NCBI RefSeq assembly: GCF_016427505.1
Contig: NZ_JAELXS010000001.1
Location: 434,001 to 498,000 of the forward strand
Length of the DNA stretch: 64,000 nt
Source of the DNA: Sphingomonas mollis
GTDB taxonomy: Bacteria; Pseudomonadota; Alphaproteobacteria; Sphingomonadales; Sphingomonadaceae
Direction: 5' to 3'
Shown here: in pieces, positions 45,024-57,000 of the stretch
Layout of the letters: each line of letters opens with the position of its first letter
How positions within the stretch are numbered: position 1 is the first letter of the stretch
Notes under the pieces: generated by a model
What the model saw: the letters and a program-made list of their open reading frames with translations, nothing else
What the model was told of the DNA's origin: nothing
The model's database searches: none
Program-made: the position numbers and the translations under genes

Positions 45024-46096
45024 GCCTGATCGAACTGCCCTCAACCCGTGAGGAAGAATGGCGTTGGGCTGATCCGGAGGCGATCGCCGCCGCCGCCTCA
45101 TTGCCATGGTCCGACGCGACCGAGAACGCCGCCGACTGGTGGATCGATCTTCCCGGCGCTCGCATCGTCGTGCGTGACGGCGTGGTCGATCAGGCCGCCA
45201 GCACGCTCGACCGCGTCACGCTGCGGTCGATCGAGGCCGGCGACCACGCACTCGGCCAGCGCGCCACCGGCCCCGGCTGGTCGCTGCATCTCGATACCGA
45301 TGCCGCCGCACACCCGGTACAGATCGTCCACATCTCCACCGGCGGCGCCAATCATCTGCCGTCCGAGATCGTCCTCGCCGACGATGCCGTCGCGCAGGTC
45401 GTCGAGACCTATGTCGGCGCCGGCTGGGCCAACCGCTACCTTCGCGTCACGCTCGGCGCCACCGCCCGGCTGATGCGCTCGGTCCGCCTGTTGCAGGCGG
45501 GTGGCTTCACCAGCTTGCGCGAAGACGCCGCACTGGGCACCGGAGCCAGCCTCGTCACCATCTTCCTCGGTGCCGGTCAGGCCGGCACCCGCATCGATGC
45601 GACCATCGTCGCAGGCGCGGGTGCCTTCGCCGACTACGGCGGCGCGCTCCTCACCGCCGGCGACCAGCGTCAGGAATGCGCGGTCGCCGTCCGCCATGCC
45701 GAACCCCATGGCAGCAGCCAGCAGGTCTGGCGTGCAGTCGCCGCCGATCGTTCGACCGCCAGCCTCGCCGCCCGTGTCGAGGTCGCGCGCGACGCGCAGA
45801 AGACCGACGGCGTCCAGTCGCTTCGCGGCCTGCTCCTGAAGCGTACCGCGACGGTGAACCTGAAGCCGGAACTGGAAATCTTCGCCGACGACGTGAAGTG
45901 CGCCCACGGCGCCACGGTCGGCGAACTGGATGCCCGCGCCCTGTTCTACATGCAGAGCCGCGGCATCCCCCATGCCCGCGCACAGGCGTTGCTGACGACC
46001 GCCTTCGTGGCCGACGCGCTCGACCGGATCGGCGACAATACCGTCCGCGCCGCGTTTTCGGCGGACGCCGAAACATGGCTGGACGGCGCCCTGTGA
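45020..46096 (+). CDS. sufD: Fe-S cluster assembly protein SufD
   Basis: Scaffold partner of SufB in the SufBC2D complex. The 358 residues form the SufD beta-helix, with the C-terminal ADDVKCAHGATVGELDARALFYMQSRGI holding the conserved His and Cys region. It begins with GTG 45020, overlapping the sufC stop as GTGA, and its own stop overlaps sufS likewise, so translation is coupled throughout. The N-terminal third is more variable, as is normal. Confidence 0.96.
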   Translation: MSLIELPSTREEEWRWADPEAIAAAASLPWSDATENAADWWIDLPGARIVVRDGVVDQAASTLDRVTLRSIEAGDHALGQRATGPGWSLHLDTDAAAHPVQIVHISTGGANHLPSEIVLADDAVAQVVETYVGAGWANRYLRVTLGATARLMRSVRLLQAGGFTSLREDAALGTGASLVTIFLGAGQAGTRIDATIVAGAGAFADYGGALLTAGDQRQECAVAVRHAEPHGSSQQVWRAVAADRSTASLAARVEVARDAQKTDGVQSLRGLLLKRTATVNLKPELEIFADDVKCAHGATVGELDARALFYMQSRGIPHARAQALLTTAFVADALDRIGDNTVRAAFSADAETWLDGAL

Positions 46097-47298
46097 GCAG
46101 CGCCGCCCCCCTCGACGCGCTGGCCGACTTCCCTGCGATCCCGGCGGGCTGGGCCTATCTGGACACCGCCGCCACCGCGCAGAAGCCGCAGGTCGTCGTT
46201 GATGCCATCACCCGCGCGTACGGCGAAACCTACGCCACCGTGCACCGCGGCGTGTACGCCCGCTCGGCCGACATGACCGTCGCCTATGAAGCGGTGCGCG
46301 GCCGCGTTGCCCGCTTCATCGGCGCGGCTTCGCCAGAGGAATGCGTCTTCGTCCGCGGCGCGACCGAGGCGATCAACCTCGTCGCGCAATGCTGGGCCGG
46401 TACGCAGCTGAAGGCTGGCGACCGCATCATGCTGTCGATGCTGGAGCATCACAGCAATATCGTGCCGTGGCAGATGGTCGCCGAACGCGTCGGCGCCGCG
46501 ATCGACGTCTGCCCGCTCACCGCCGATGGCCGCATCGATCTCGACGCGATGGCGACGATGCTGACCGACCGGCACAAGCTGGTGGCGCTCGCCCATGTCT
46601 CCAACGTCCTTGGCTCGGTGCTCGACGTACCGCGCGCGGTCGAACTGGCGCACGGTGTCGGCGCGAAGATCCTTATCGACGGCTGCCAGTCGGTGCCGCG
46701 CCTGCCGGTGGACGTCACCGCGCTCGGCTGCGACTTCTATGTCTTCTCGGCACACAAGCTCTACGGCCCGACCGGTCTCGGCGTCCTGTGGGCGCGGGCC
46801 GACCTGCTCGATGCGATGCCGCCATGGCAGGGCGGCGGGTCGATGATCGACCGCGTCACCTTCGCGAAGACGACCTACGCGCCGCCGCCGGGCCGGTTCG
46901 AGGCGGGGACGCCGCATATCGTCGGCGCGCTCGGCCTCCATGCCGCGATCGATTATGTCGACGACATCGGCCTGACCCGCATCCACGCGCACGAAACCGC
47001 GCTGGTGGCGCAGGCGCGCGAGGCGCTCGGCAGCATCAACTCCGTCCGCCTGCTCGGACCGGACGATTCCGCCGGCATCGTCAGCTTTACGATCGAGGGG
47101 GTGCATCCGCACGACATCGGCACCATCTTGGACGAAGCACAGGTCGCGATTCGCGCCGGCCACCATTGCGCGCAGCCGCTGATGGATGCGCTGGGTGTCG
47201 AGGCGACCGCGCGTGCGAGTTTCGGCGTCTATAACGGCCCGCAGGACGTCGAGGCGCTGGTCAAGGGCGTGGAACGGGTAACAAGGATTTTCGGATGA
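46093..47298 (+). CDS. sufS: Cysteine desulfurase SufS
   Basis: PLP enzyme that takes sulfur from cysteine for Fe-S assembly. The 401 residues have PLP-Lys222 in VFSAHKLYGPTGLGVLW and the persulfide Cys359 in AGHHCAQPLM; the surrounding sequence has the group II layout. GAKILIDGCQSVPRL and MLEHHSNIVPWQ are the cofactor stretches. GTG 46093 overlaps the sufD stop as GTGA and is supported by the standard start ALADFPAIP. No sufE gene accompanies it, so sulfur transfer may use a distant SufE or SufU-like partner, or act directly. Confidence 0.97.
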   Translation: MSSAAPLDALADFPAIPAGWAYLDTAATAQKPQVVVDAITRAYGETYATVHRGVYARSADMTVAYEAVRGRVARFIGAASPEECVFVRGATEAINLVAQCWAGTQLKAGDRIMLSMLEHHSNIVPWQMVAERVGAAIDVCPLTADGRIDLDAMATMLTDRHKLVALAHVSNVLGSVLDVPRAVELAHGVGAKILIDGCQSVPRLPVDVTALGCDFYVFSAHKLYGPTGLGVLWARADLLDAMPPWQGGGSMIDRVTFAKTTYAPPPGRFEAGTPHIVGALGLHAAIDYVDDIGLTRIHAHETALVAQAREALGSINSVRLLGPDDSAGIVSFTIEGVHPHDIGTILDEAQVAIRAGHHCAQPLMDALGVEATARASFGVYNGPQDVEALVKGVERVTRIFG

Positions 47299-47759
47299 AC
47301 GGGTTCGAGGTCGAGGAAGTGGACGGCGTCCAGCCCCCACCCAAGGCACGCGTGGACGATGCGGTCGAGGCGGCTGCACCCGCTCCGCGCGAACGCGATT
47401 ACCTGTCCGGCTTCCTGGCGCAGAAGCCGCAGGGTGACGCCCCCGGCGAACCCGGCGGCGCGCTGTACGAGGCGGTGGTCGATTCCCTCAAGGAAATCTA
47501 CGACCCCGAAATCCCGGTCAACATCTACGATCTCGGCCTGATCTACGGTGTCGAGGTGACGGACAATGGCCATGCCGTCGTGTCGATGACGCTGACGACG
47601 CCCAATTGCCCCGTCGCGGAATCGATGCCGGCCGAGGTCGAGATGCGGGTGTCTTCGGTTCCCGGCATTTCGACGGCCGATGTTAATCTGGTCTGGGACC
47701 CGCCATGGGACCCGCAGAAGATGTCTGACGACGCCAAACTGGAATTGGGGATGCTCTGA
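47295..47759 (+). CDS. sufT: SUF-system Fe-S assembly protein SufT (DUF59/MIP18 family)
   Basis: A 154-residue MIP18-like (DUF59) protein that helps Fe-S cluster maturation. The fold runs from about residue 65 (LYEAVVDSLKEIYDPEIPVNIYDLGLIYGVEV) and has the conserved TTPNCPVAESMPAEVEMR Cys loop and DPPWDPQKMSDDAKLELGML at the end. The first ~60 residues are a Pro/Ala-rich, low-order extension. It overlaps sufS by four bases (ATGA) and sufA by one, completing the operon's conserved tail. Confidence 0.95.
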   Translation: MNGFEVEEVDGVQPPPKARVDDAVEAAAPAPRERDYLSGFLAQKPQGDAPGEPGGALYEAVVDSLKEIYDPEIPVNIYDLGLIYGVEVTDNGHAVVSMTLTTPNCPVAESMPAEVEMRVSSVPGISTADVNLVWDPPWDPQKMSDDAKLELGML

Positions 47760-48112
47760 TGGCCACCACGCTCCGCGCCCGCCCGGCGGCGCTCAACCTG
47801 ACCCCATCGGCGCACGCCCGCATCGCCGACCTGATGGCCCGCGCCCCCGGCGACGCGATCGGCGTGAAGCTGTCGACTCCCAAACGCGGCTGCTCCGGCC
47901 TCGCCTATTCGGTCGATTACGTCACTGAGGCGAAGCCGTTCGATGAGCGGATCGAAACCCCCGGCGGGGTATTGTTCGTCGATGGCGGATCGATCCTGTA
48001 CCTGATCGGATCGACGATGGATTGGGTGGAAGACGACTTCACCGCCGGTTTCGTGTTCGCCAATCCCAACGCCAAGGGCGCCTGTGGATGCGGAGAGAGC
48101 TTTACCGTTTGA
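47759..48112 (+). CDS. sufA: A-type Fe-S carrier SufA (HesB/IscA family)
   Basis: A 117-residue carrier that passes Fe-S clusters from SufBCD to client proteins. The three cluster cysteines are C45 (KRGCSGLAY), C109 and C111 (GACGCGESF) in the C-terminal tail, all in place. It is the last gene of the suf operon and its stop codon lies inside a hairpin at 48110-48130 that also contains the stop of the convergent TM2 gene. Confidence 0.96.
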   Translation: MATTLRARPAALNLTPSAHARIADLMARAPGDAIGVKLSTPKRGCSGLAYSVDYVTEAKPFDERIETPGGVLFVDGGSILYLIGSTMDWVEDDFTAGFVFANPNAKGACGCGESFTV

Positions 48113-48130
48113 TGCCGACGACCGGCATCA
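48110..48130. terminator. Palindrome containing both convergent stop codons
   Basis: TGATGCCG (48110-48117) and CGGCATCA (48123-48130) pair perfectly over eight bases around a five-base loop. The first three bases are the sufA stop, and the complement of the last three is the TM2 gene stop. It is a compact bidirectional terminator candidate. Confidence 0.55.
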
Positions 48131-48583
48131 GACGTTCTTACGCGGGTATCGGTTGGCGAATTCGACGTCGGACATCATTAGGTAGCGGATCGTGTCGATC
48201 AGCGCCAATGGTCCGGTCACAAGCAATCCAATTACCGTACAACTGAGCACGATCATCGCAATCGCCGATCCGGTTTGCCCAAGATAAAAGCGGTGGATGC
48301 CCAGCGTCCCCAGCAGAAACGCCAGCGCCGCCGCGACATATTTGTTGCGATCGTTAAAAGGCACCGCATCCACGGGTGCAGATGTAGTCAGTGGGGCAGC
48401 GACGGGCATCGGACAGATGCTCAGCGCGCGATTCTCGCTGGTTTCGAAGTCCACATAGGCGCCGATTGTCGGCTCACCTCGATGCGCCCAGTCGGCTGGG
48501 CTGAAAATGTATCGACGACCATCGTCACCGGTAACCAGTCCGTCACCGGTCCGCGTATCCACACCGAGTATCTGTCCGCGCAT
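48128..48583 (-). CDS. TM2-domain membrane protein
   Basis: A 151-residue protein with a small N-terminal soluble part (about 1-80, beta-rich, VDTRTGDGLVTGDDGRRYIFSP) followed by the TM2 domain: two membrane helices, the first in KYVAAALAFLLGTLGIHRFYLGQTGSAIAMIV with the conserved Gly-x-His-x-Phe-Tyr turn, the second in VTGPLALIDTIRYL. TM2 proteins occur widely, with no settled function. Its stop is inside the shared hairpin. An inverted repeat (48601-48639) lies just upstream of the start. Confidence 0.87.
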   Translation of the reverse strand: MRGQILGVDTRTGDGLVTGDDGRRYIFSPADWAHRGEPTIGAYVDFETSENRALSICPMPVAAPLTTSAPVDAVPFNDRNKYVAAALAFLLGTLGIHRFYLGQTGSAIAMIVLSCTVIGLLVTGPLALIDTIRYLMMSDVEFANRYPRKNV

Positions 48584-48600
48584 CCATCACCCCCGCATCG

Positions 48601-48639
48601 TCTTCTATGTCGATCATCCGGACCCGCGCGCATAGAAGA
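48601..48639. promoter_or_regulatory. Inverted repeat upstream of the TM2 gene
   Basis: TCTTCTATG (48601-48609) and CATAGAAGA (48631-48639) are perfect complements around 21 bases, ending 18 bases from the TM2 start. It may be an operator or leader hairpin. Confidence 0.35.
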
Positions 48640-48660
48640 TTTGCAGTCGATCCGGGAAGA

Positions 48661-48687
48661 GGGGGTATGGCGACCGACCATACCCCC
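48661..48687. terminator. Hairpin terminator after acnA
   Basis: GGGGGTATGG (48661-48670) pairs with CCATACCCCC (48678-48687) over 10 bases with a 7-base loop, 10 bases past the acnA stop. ATTTTT follows on the plus strand, so it is a classical terminator in that direction too. Confidence 0.6.
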
Positions 48688-48696
48688 ATTTTTGCA

Positions 48697-51384
<2,688 letters not shown>

Positions 51385-51582
51385 GGGCGTCCTTTGCCTG
51401 TTGTCCCACGGCACCCGTCGGGCGGCAGGGCCGCGCGGGCGCGAGGGCGTCGGATGAGCGAATGCGTGCGTGCGCGATAGCAGCGGTGCGCGCGGGGGGA
51501 AAGGGCAGGTTGTATCGAACCTCGGCATCATCGTCGCAGACGGACGATTGACGGCGGCGGCCGGTGACGTACTCCTTCGACG

Positions 51583-52092
51583 ATGGCCCGTGCGCTCAAG
51601 GTTTTCCGGATGCCGATCGGCTTTCACGACGCCTATGTCGCCGCGCCCAGCCGCAAGGCGGCGTTGGCGGCATGGGGCGCCGACCGCGACCTGTTTGCCC
51701 GCGGCATCGCCGAGGAGGTGACGGACGCCGAATTGATGGCCGAGCCGCTGGCCTCGCCCGGCACGGTCATCCGTCGCTCTCGCGGGTCCGCCGCCGAACA
51801 GATGGCGGCGTTGCCTGCGGACAAAAAGCCGAAGGTTCGGGCCAAAACCACATCCAGGAACCTACCAAAACCGGATCGCGCGGAGCTGGAGCAGGCCGAA
51901 CAGGCGATCGAGGACGCGGCCGCGTATGCCCGCAAGACGACGCAAGCCTTCGATCGCCGCGCGGCGACGCTGGCGCGCGAGCGGCGTGAGGCGGAGCGGC
52001 GGCAGGCGGACGACCTCGCCCGGCTGGAGGAAATGCGCGACAAGGCCGCCGCTGCTTACGAGCGGGCAATGGCGATATGGCGCGATCGTTAG
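51583..52092 (+). CDS. Coiled-coil hypothetical protein (sometimes annotated TolA-like)
   Basis: A 169-residue protein of unknown function. The N-terminal half ([40 protein letters not shown]) is a conserved sphingomonad domain without known function. The C-terminal half (from about residue 95) is a charged Ala/Glu/Arg coiled coil, for example [17 protein letters not shown], which explains occasional TolA-like labels; there is no TolA membrane anchor or TolA C-domain. It lies 198 bases from divergent acnA and 62 from the phasin gene in the same direction. No signal or membrane segment is seen. Confidence 0.65.
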   Translation: MARALKVFRMPIGFHDAYVAAPSRKAALAAWGADRDLFARGIAEEVTDAELMAEPLASPGTVIRRSRGSAAEQMAALPADKKPKVRAKTTSRNLPKPDRAELEQAEQAIEDAAAYARKTTQAFDRRAATLARERREAERRQADDLARLEEMRDKAAAAYERAMAIWRDR

Positions 52093-52154
52093 GGAAGGAT
52101 CATGATCGGCGTAAGATCGTTTCCGACTCATCAATCACAAGCAGGAGAGCCCAG

Positions 52155-52457
52155 ATGGCGACGGAATTTCAGGATCAGGCGAAGGCCGGTGCGGAAAAGA
52201 TGAACGAAGCCGGACAGAAGATCGCCGAGCAGGGATCGACGATCGGCGCAAAGATCATCGATCAGGTCGAGACGAACACGCGTGAAGCCTTCGCTGCGAT
52301 GCGTGCCGCCACGCGGGCCAAAGATATCACCGAGGTGATGCGCATCCAGAGCGACTATCTGCGCGATCAGGGCAACCGGGCGATGACGCAGGCGCGCGAG
52401 GTGGGCGAACTCATCATGCAATTCGGCAAGGACGCCGTGACCCCGTTCAAGCAATAA
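52155..52457 (+). CDS. Phasin-family protein
   Basis: A 100-residue amphipathic helical protein of the phasin family, which coats polyhydroxyalkanoate granules or membranes. The whole chain is one helical domain (ATEFQDQAKAGAEKMNEAGQ, then QVETNTREAFAAMRAATRAK, then VMRIQSDYLRDQGNRAMTQ), matching the short Phasin_2 type. AGGAGAGC lies before the ATG at 52155; the frame is open further upstream but has no matching start. No PHA synthase gene is in the window, so the granule role is inferred from family. Confidence 0.85.
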   Translation: MATEFQDQAKAGAEKMNEAGQKIAEQGSTIGAKIIDQVETNTREAFAAMRAATRAKDITEVMRIQSDYLRDQGNRAMTQAREVGELIMQFGKDAVTPFKQ

Positions 52458-52483
52458 CCCCGAGATCGCGGCATCGAGATCGA

Positions 52484-54040
52484 TCAGGGTGTCGATGCCG
52501 CGGCCGACGTAGCTGAGGGCGAAACGGGCCGAGGGCCATCAGCCATCGCCTCCAGCGATGAGTCGCCACCCAGTACACGGTACAAGGTGACCCGGTTGGA
52601 CGCGGCCGTCAGTTGCGTCGCCACCAGCGTCCGCTGGGCCGAATATAGCGAACGCTGCGCATCGAGCGTGTTCAGGAATTGCGTCACGCCCCCTCGATAG
52701 GACGCGTCCGTCAATTGCAGCGTATCGGCGGTCGAGGCGACGAGCCGGCGATTGGCGACCAACTGATCGGCGATGGTCCCTTGGCGGGCCAGCGCATCGG
52801 CCGTCTCCTGAAAAGCGGTCTGTATCGCCTTTTCGTACGTAGCCAGCGCCGCATCGCGTTGTGCCTGCGTGTACCGCACATTGGCCCGCGCCGCGCCGGC
52901 CTGAAAGATCGGATAGCTGACGCTGGGGGCGGCCGAATAATTGAACGCGTCGTTCGTGAACAACGACGACAGCGCGGTTGAGGCGAACCCGATCAGGCCG
53001 GTGAGCGAGATACGGGGGAACAGCGCGGCACGGGCGGCGCCGATCTCCGCATTGGTGGCCCGCAGTTCATACTCCGCCTGCACCACGTCGGGGCGGCGCA
53101 GCAATATGCCCGAGTCGAGCCCGGCGGGCAGGGCGGCAACCGTGGCGGAGGCGGCATCGATCGTGGCCGGCAGCAACGCCGGATCGATCGGCGCACCGAC
53201 CAATAGCTGCATCGCGTTCGCATCCTGCGCGACCAGCGTCCGCTGCTGCGCCAGATCGGATTCCGCGGTCGCGAGGATCTGTTCGGCCTGCGCCACGTCG
53301 GTTCGCGCCGAAATGCCACCGCGCAGACGGGCGCGGGTCAGCACCACCGATCGTTGCGCCGACGAGGCGGTGTCCTGCGCAATGCGGAGCAGGCTCTGGT
53401 CGGCGGCATAGGTCAGCCATGCATCGGCGATATCGCCTACCAGCGTCAGCCGGGTCGCACGGGCGGCTGCCTCGGTGCTGAAATACCGGTCGAGCGCCGC
53501 GCGGCTCAGATTGCGGATACGGCCAAACAGGTCGAGTTCGAATGAGGTGACGCCCAGACCGACCGACCACGCGCTGTTCGACGACGATGTGGTAACGACG
53601 GTGCCGCCCGTGCCGGTGCCCGTTCCCGTGTTGCCGGTTCCCGTTCCGGTCCCTGTACCAGTTCCCGTTCCGCCACCGGCCACGCTGGACGCGCCCCGAC
53701 CGCCGCCGGAATAGGTATAGCGCCCCGTCGCATCGACCTGCGGAAACAGATCGGCGCGCTGGATGCGATACTGGGCGCGCGCCGCCTGAATATTGGCGGC
53801 GGCCACGCGCAGGTCGCGGTTGTTCACCAGCGCCTGTTCGATCAGCGATTGGAGTCGGCGATCGGTGAAGACCGCCGGGTAGGTGATGGCAGGCAGCGTC
53901 GCTTCCGACTGGCGGAGATAGGCGTCGCCGATCGGCCACGATGTCGGCACCGGTAATTCCGGCCGAACATATTTCGGGGCGAGCGAACAGCCGGCCATCA
54001 CCGTCGCCGCCAGCAGCAGGGGAAACGTCTTACGCATCAT
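52484..54040 (-). CDS. RND efflux outer-membrane channel lipoprotein (OprM/NodT family)
   Basis: The outer-membrane part of a tripartite drug pump. The 518-residue precursor has a lipoprotein signal ending VMAGC (Cys18) and two outer-membrane-efflux domains: PKYVRPELPVP at the start, and the second repeat from about residue 290. Unusual is a 26-residue stretch at about 122-147 made almost only of Gly and Thr (repeats of GT), between the strands GRYTYSGG and AWSVGLGVTSFELDLFG, which should be an extracellular loop. Two ATG codons overlap at the start; 54040 is used, and it overlaps the RND pump stop. It is last in the pump operon. Confidence 0.92.
   Translation of the reverse strand: MMRKTFPLLLAATVMAGCSLAPKYVRPELPVPTSWPIGDAYLRQSEATLPAITYPAVFTDRRLQSLIEQALVNNRDLRVAAANIQAARAQYRIQRADLFPQVDATGRYTYSGGGRGASSVAGGGTGTGTGTGTGTGNTGTGTGTGGTVVTTSSSNSAWSVGLGVTSFELDLFGRIRNLSRAALDRYFSTEAAARATRLTLVGDIADAWLTYAADQSLLRIAQDTASSAQRSVVLTRARLRGGISARTDVAQAEQILATAESDLAQQRTLVAQDANAMQLLVGAPIDPALLPATIDAASATVAALPAGLDSGILLRRPDVVQAEYELRATNAEIGAARAALFPRISLTGLIGFASTALSSLFTNDAFNYSAAPSVSYPIFQAGAARANVRYTQAQRDAALATYEKAIQTAFQETADALARQGTIADQLVANRRLVASTADTLQLTDASYRGGVTQFLNTLDAQRSLYSAQRTLVATQLTAASNRVTLYRVLGGDSSLEAMADGPRPVSPSATSAAASTP
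53600..53680. repeat. Gly-Thr coding repeat in the efflux channel gene
   Basis: On the coding strand GG(N)AC(N) units repeat about ten times with one Asn-Thr interruption. The DNA shows varied third bases (GTGCCGGTGCCCGTTCCCGT and so on), so it is an old or selected tract rather than a fresh slippage run. Confidence 0.7.
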
Positions 54041-57000
54041 GCCGTCTCCGGCCGATGAGGGCCTTGCGGTTCGGGCGGGCCATATGCCTCACTATCGTTG
54101 TGACCATCGCTCTGAAAGCCGGTGGGCTTGCCACGCAACTTGGCCATGCCATCGCGCACGCCGCGACGGACGAGGACGAAGAACAGCGGGATGTAGAAGA
54201 TCGCGAGGAACGTCGCGGACAACATGCCGCCGATCACGGCCGTGCCGATCGCGATACGGCTGTTCGCGCCGGCCCCCGTCGAAATCGCCAATGGCAGCAC
54301 GCCGAAGATGAAGGCGAACGACGTCATCAGGATCGGTCGCAGACGGATCTTCGCCGCTTCCAGCGCCGCATCCAGCACGCGTTTGCCCTGCCGTTCGGCC
54401 TGTTCGGCGAACTCGATCATCAAAATGGCGTTCTTGGCCGCCAGTCCCATCGTCGTCAGCAGACCGATCTGGAGATAGACGTCGTTCGTCAGGTTGCGCA
54501 GCGTCACGAACGCGATGGCGCCGATCAGCCCCAGCGGAATGATGAGCAGCACGGCGAACGGGATCGACCAGCTTTCATACAGCGCGGCAAGACACAGGAA
54601 CACGACGAGGATCGACAGCCCGTACAGGATCGGCGCCTGCCCCGACGATACGTCTTCCTGATAGGACAATCCTGCCAGCTCGACCGACGTGCCGGGGATA
54701 TCGCCGGCCAGCCGCCGCATCGTCTCCAGCGCCTGACCCGAGCTGGTGCCGGGGGCCGACGAACCCTGGAATTCGAAGGACGGAATGCCATTGAACCGCG
54801 ACAACGACACAGGTGCCTGCTGCCAACTGGTCGTCGCGAACGACGAGAACGGCGCCATCTGGCCACTGGACCCACGGACGAACCATTGGCTGAGATCGGA
54901 CGGGGTCGACCGATAGGGCGCGTCACCCTGAACGTAAACGCGCTTCACGCGACCGCGATCGAGGAAGTCGTTGACGTACTGGCCACCCCAGGCGGTCGAC
55001 AGCGTCGAATTGACGGTCGATTGCGTCAGGCCGAGCGAGGCCAGCTTCTGTGGATCGACATCGACCTTCACGGTCGGCACGTCGGGCAATTCGGTCAGTC
55101 GCACGCCGGCCAGCGTCGGTTCGGCGGCGGCTGCCGCGAGCAGCTTGTCGCGAGCGGCGGCGAACTTCTCCTGGCTCATCCCCGACGTGTTCTGGAACTC
55201 GATCGTGAAGCCGTTCGACTGGCCCAGACCACGAACGGCGGGCGGCACCAGCGCATAGACCTGTGCATCGCGCAGATTGGCGAACGCGCCGGAGGCACGG
55301 CCGGTGATCGCATCGGCCGAATTATCGGCGCCTTCCCGCAGCGACCAATCCTTCAGCGCCGCAAAGCCGATGCCGGTGTTCTGGCCGCCCGGCGCGCCAC
55401 CGCCGCCGACGCCGCTGACCGTGAACATGGTCGCGACATTGGCGCCTTCGTTGCCGACGAAATATTTCTCGACTTCCTTCTGGACCTCGAACGTCCTGTT
55501 CTGTGTCGCGCCCGGCGGCAACTGGAACTGGACGATGGCGATGCCCTGATCCTCGGTGGGCAGGAAGCCGGTGGGCAGGCGCATGAACAACAGCGCCAGC
55601 ACGACGACGGTGACGCCATAGATACCCAGCCACAACCACTTCGCCGCGACGATCTTTTTGACCGTATCGACATATCGGTCCGACGTGCGATCGAACCAAT
55701 TGTTGAAATTGTCGCGGGCGCGGGCGAAGAAATGCGCAACCTTGGGGAAGCGGCGGCCCAGCCAGCCATCCTCCACCGGATCGCCGTTTTCGTCCTGCTT
55801 CTTCTGTTTCAGCAGGGTGGTGGTAAGAGCCGGCGAGAGCACCAGCGCCACGACTACCGACAGGATCATCGCCGACACGATCGTCAGCGAGAACTGGCGA
55901 TAGATCACGCCGGTCGACCCACCGAAGAACGCCATCGGCAGGAACACCGCCGACAGCACCAGCGCGATCGCGACCAGCGCCACGGTGATCTCGTCCATCG
56001 ACCGGATCGTCGCCTCACGCGGCGTCAGGTTCGGGTCTTCCTCCATCAACCGCTCGACATTCTCGACCACCACGATGGCGTCGTCGACGAGCAAGCCGAT
56101 CGCCAGCACAAGGCCGAACAACGTCAACGTGTTGATCGAGAAGCCCGCGAGATAGAAGACCGCGAACGTCCCCAGCAGCACGACCGGCACCGCGATCGTC
56201 GGGATCAGGGTCGCACGCCAGCTCTGGAGGAACACGAACATGACGATGACGACAAGGATCACCGCCTCGATCAGGGTCTTCACCACCTCCTCGATCGACA
56301 GTTTGATGAATTCGGTCGAGTCGTTGACGAAGGTGTATTCGTAGCCCGGCGGGAAGCTCTTCGACGCTTGCTCGACCTGCGCCTTGACCAGTTCCGCCGT
56401 CTTCAGCGCGTCGGCGCCGGGGGCGAGCAGCACTGCGATACCGGCACCCGGGTGCTGGTTGATCCGACTGCGAGCGGAGTAATTTTCGGCACCGAGTTCG
56501 ACCCAGCCGATATCGGAGACGCGAACGGCGGCGCCGTTGTTCAGCGTCTTCAGGATGATGTTGCGGAATTGCTCGGGCGTCTGGAGCCGCGACTGCGCCG
56601 TCACGACGGCGTTCAGATATTGCTTGTCGGGCGATGGCTGGCCGCCGATCTCACCGGCGGCAACCTCGGTATTCTGGTTCTGGATGGCGGTGATGACGTC
56701 CGACGGCATCAACTGGAAACTGTTGAGCTTGTTCGGATCGAGCCAGATGCGCATCGCATATTGCGATCCGAACACGTTGGTATCGCCGACGCCGGGCGTG
56801 CGGCCCAGCGGGTCCTGCAACGTCGATGTCAGATAGTCGGACACGTCGCGATTGGTCGTGCGATCGGTCGTGTCATACACGGCGGCGATCAACAGGAAGT
56901 CCGGATTGGACTTGCGGACGATCAGGCCCTGTTGCTGTACCTGACTGGGCAGTCGACTGAGCGATTGCTGGACCTGGTTCTGGACCTGAACCTGTGCGAT

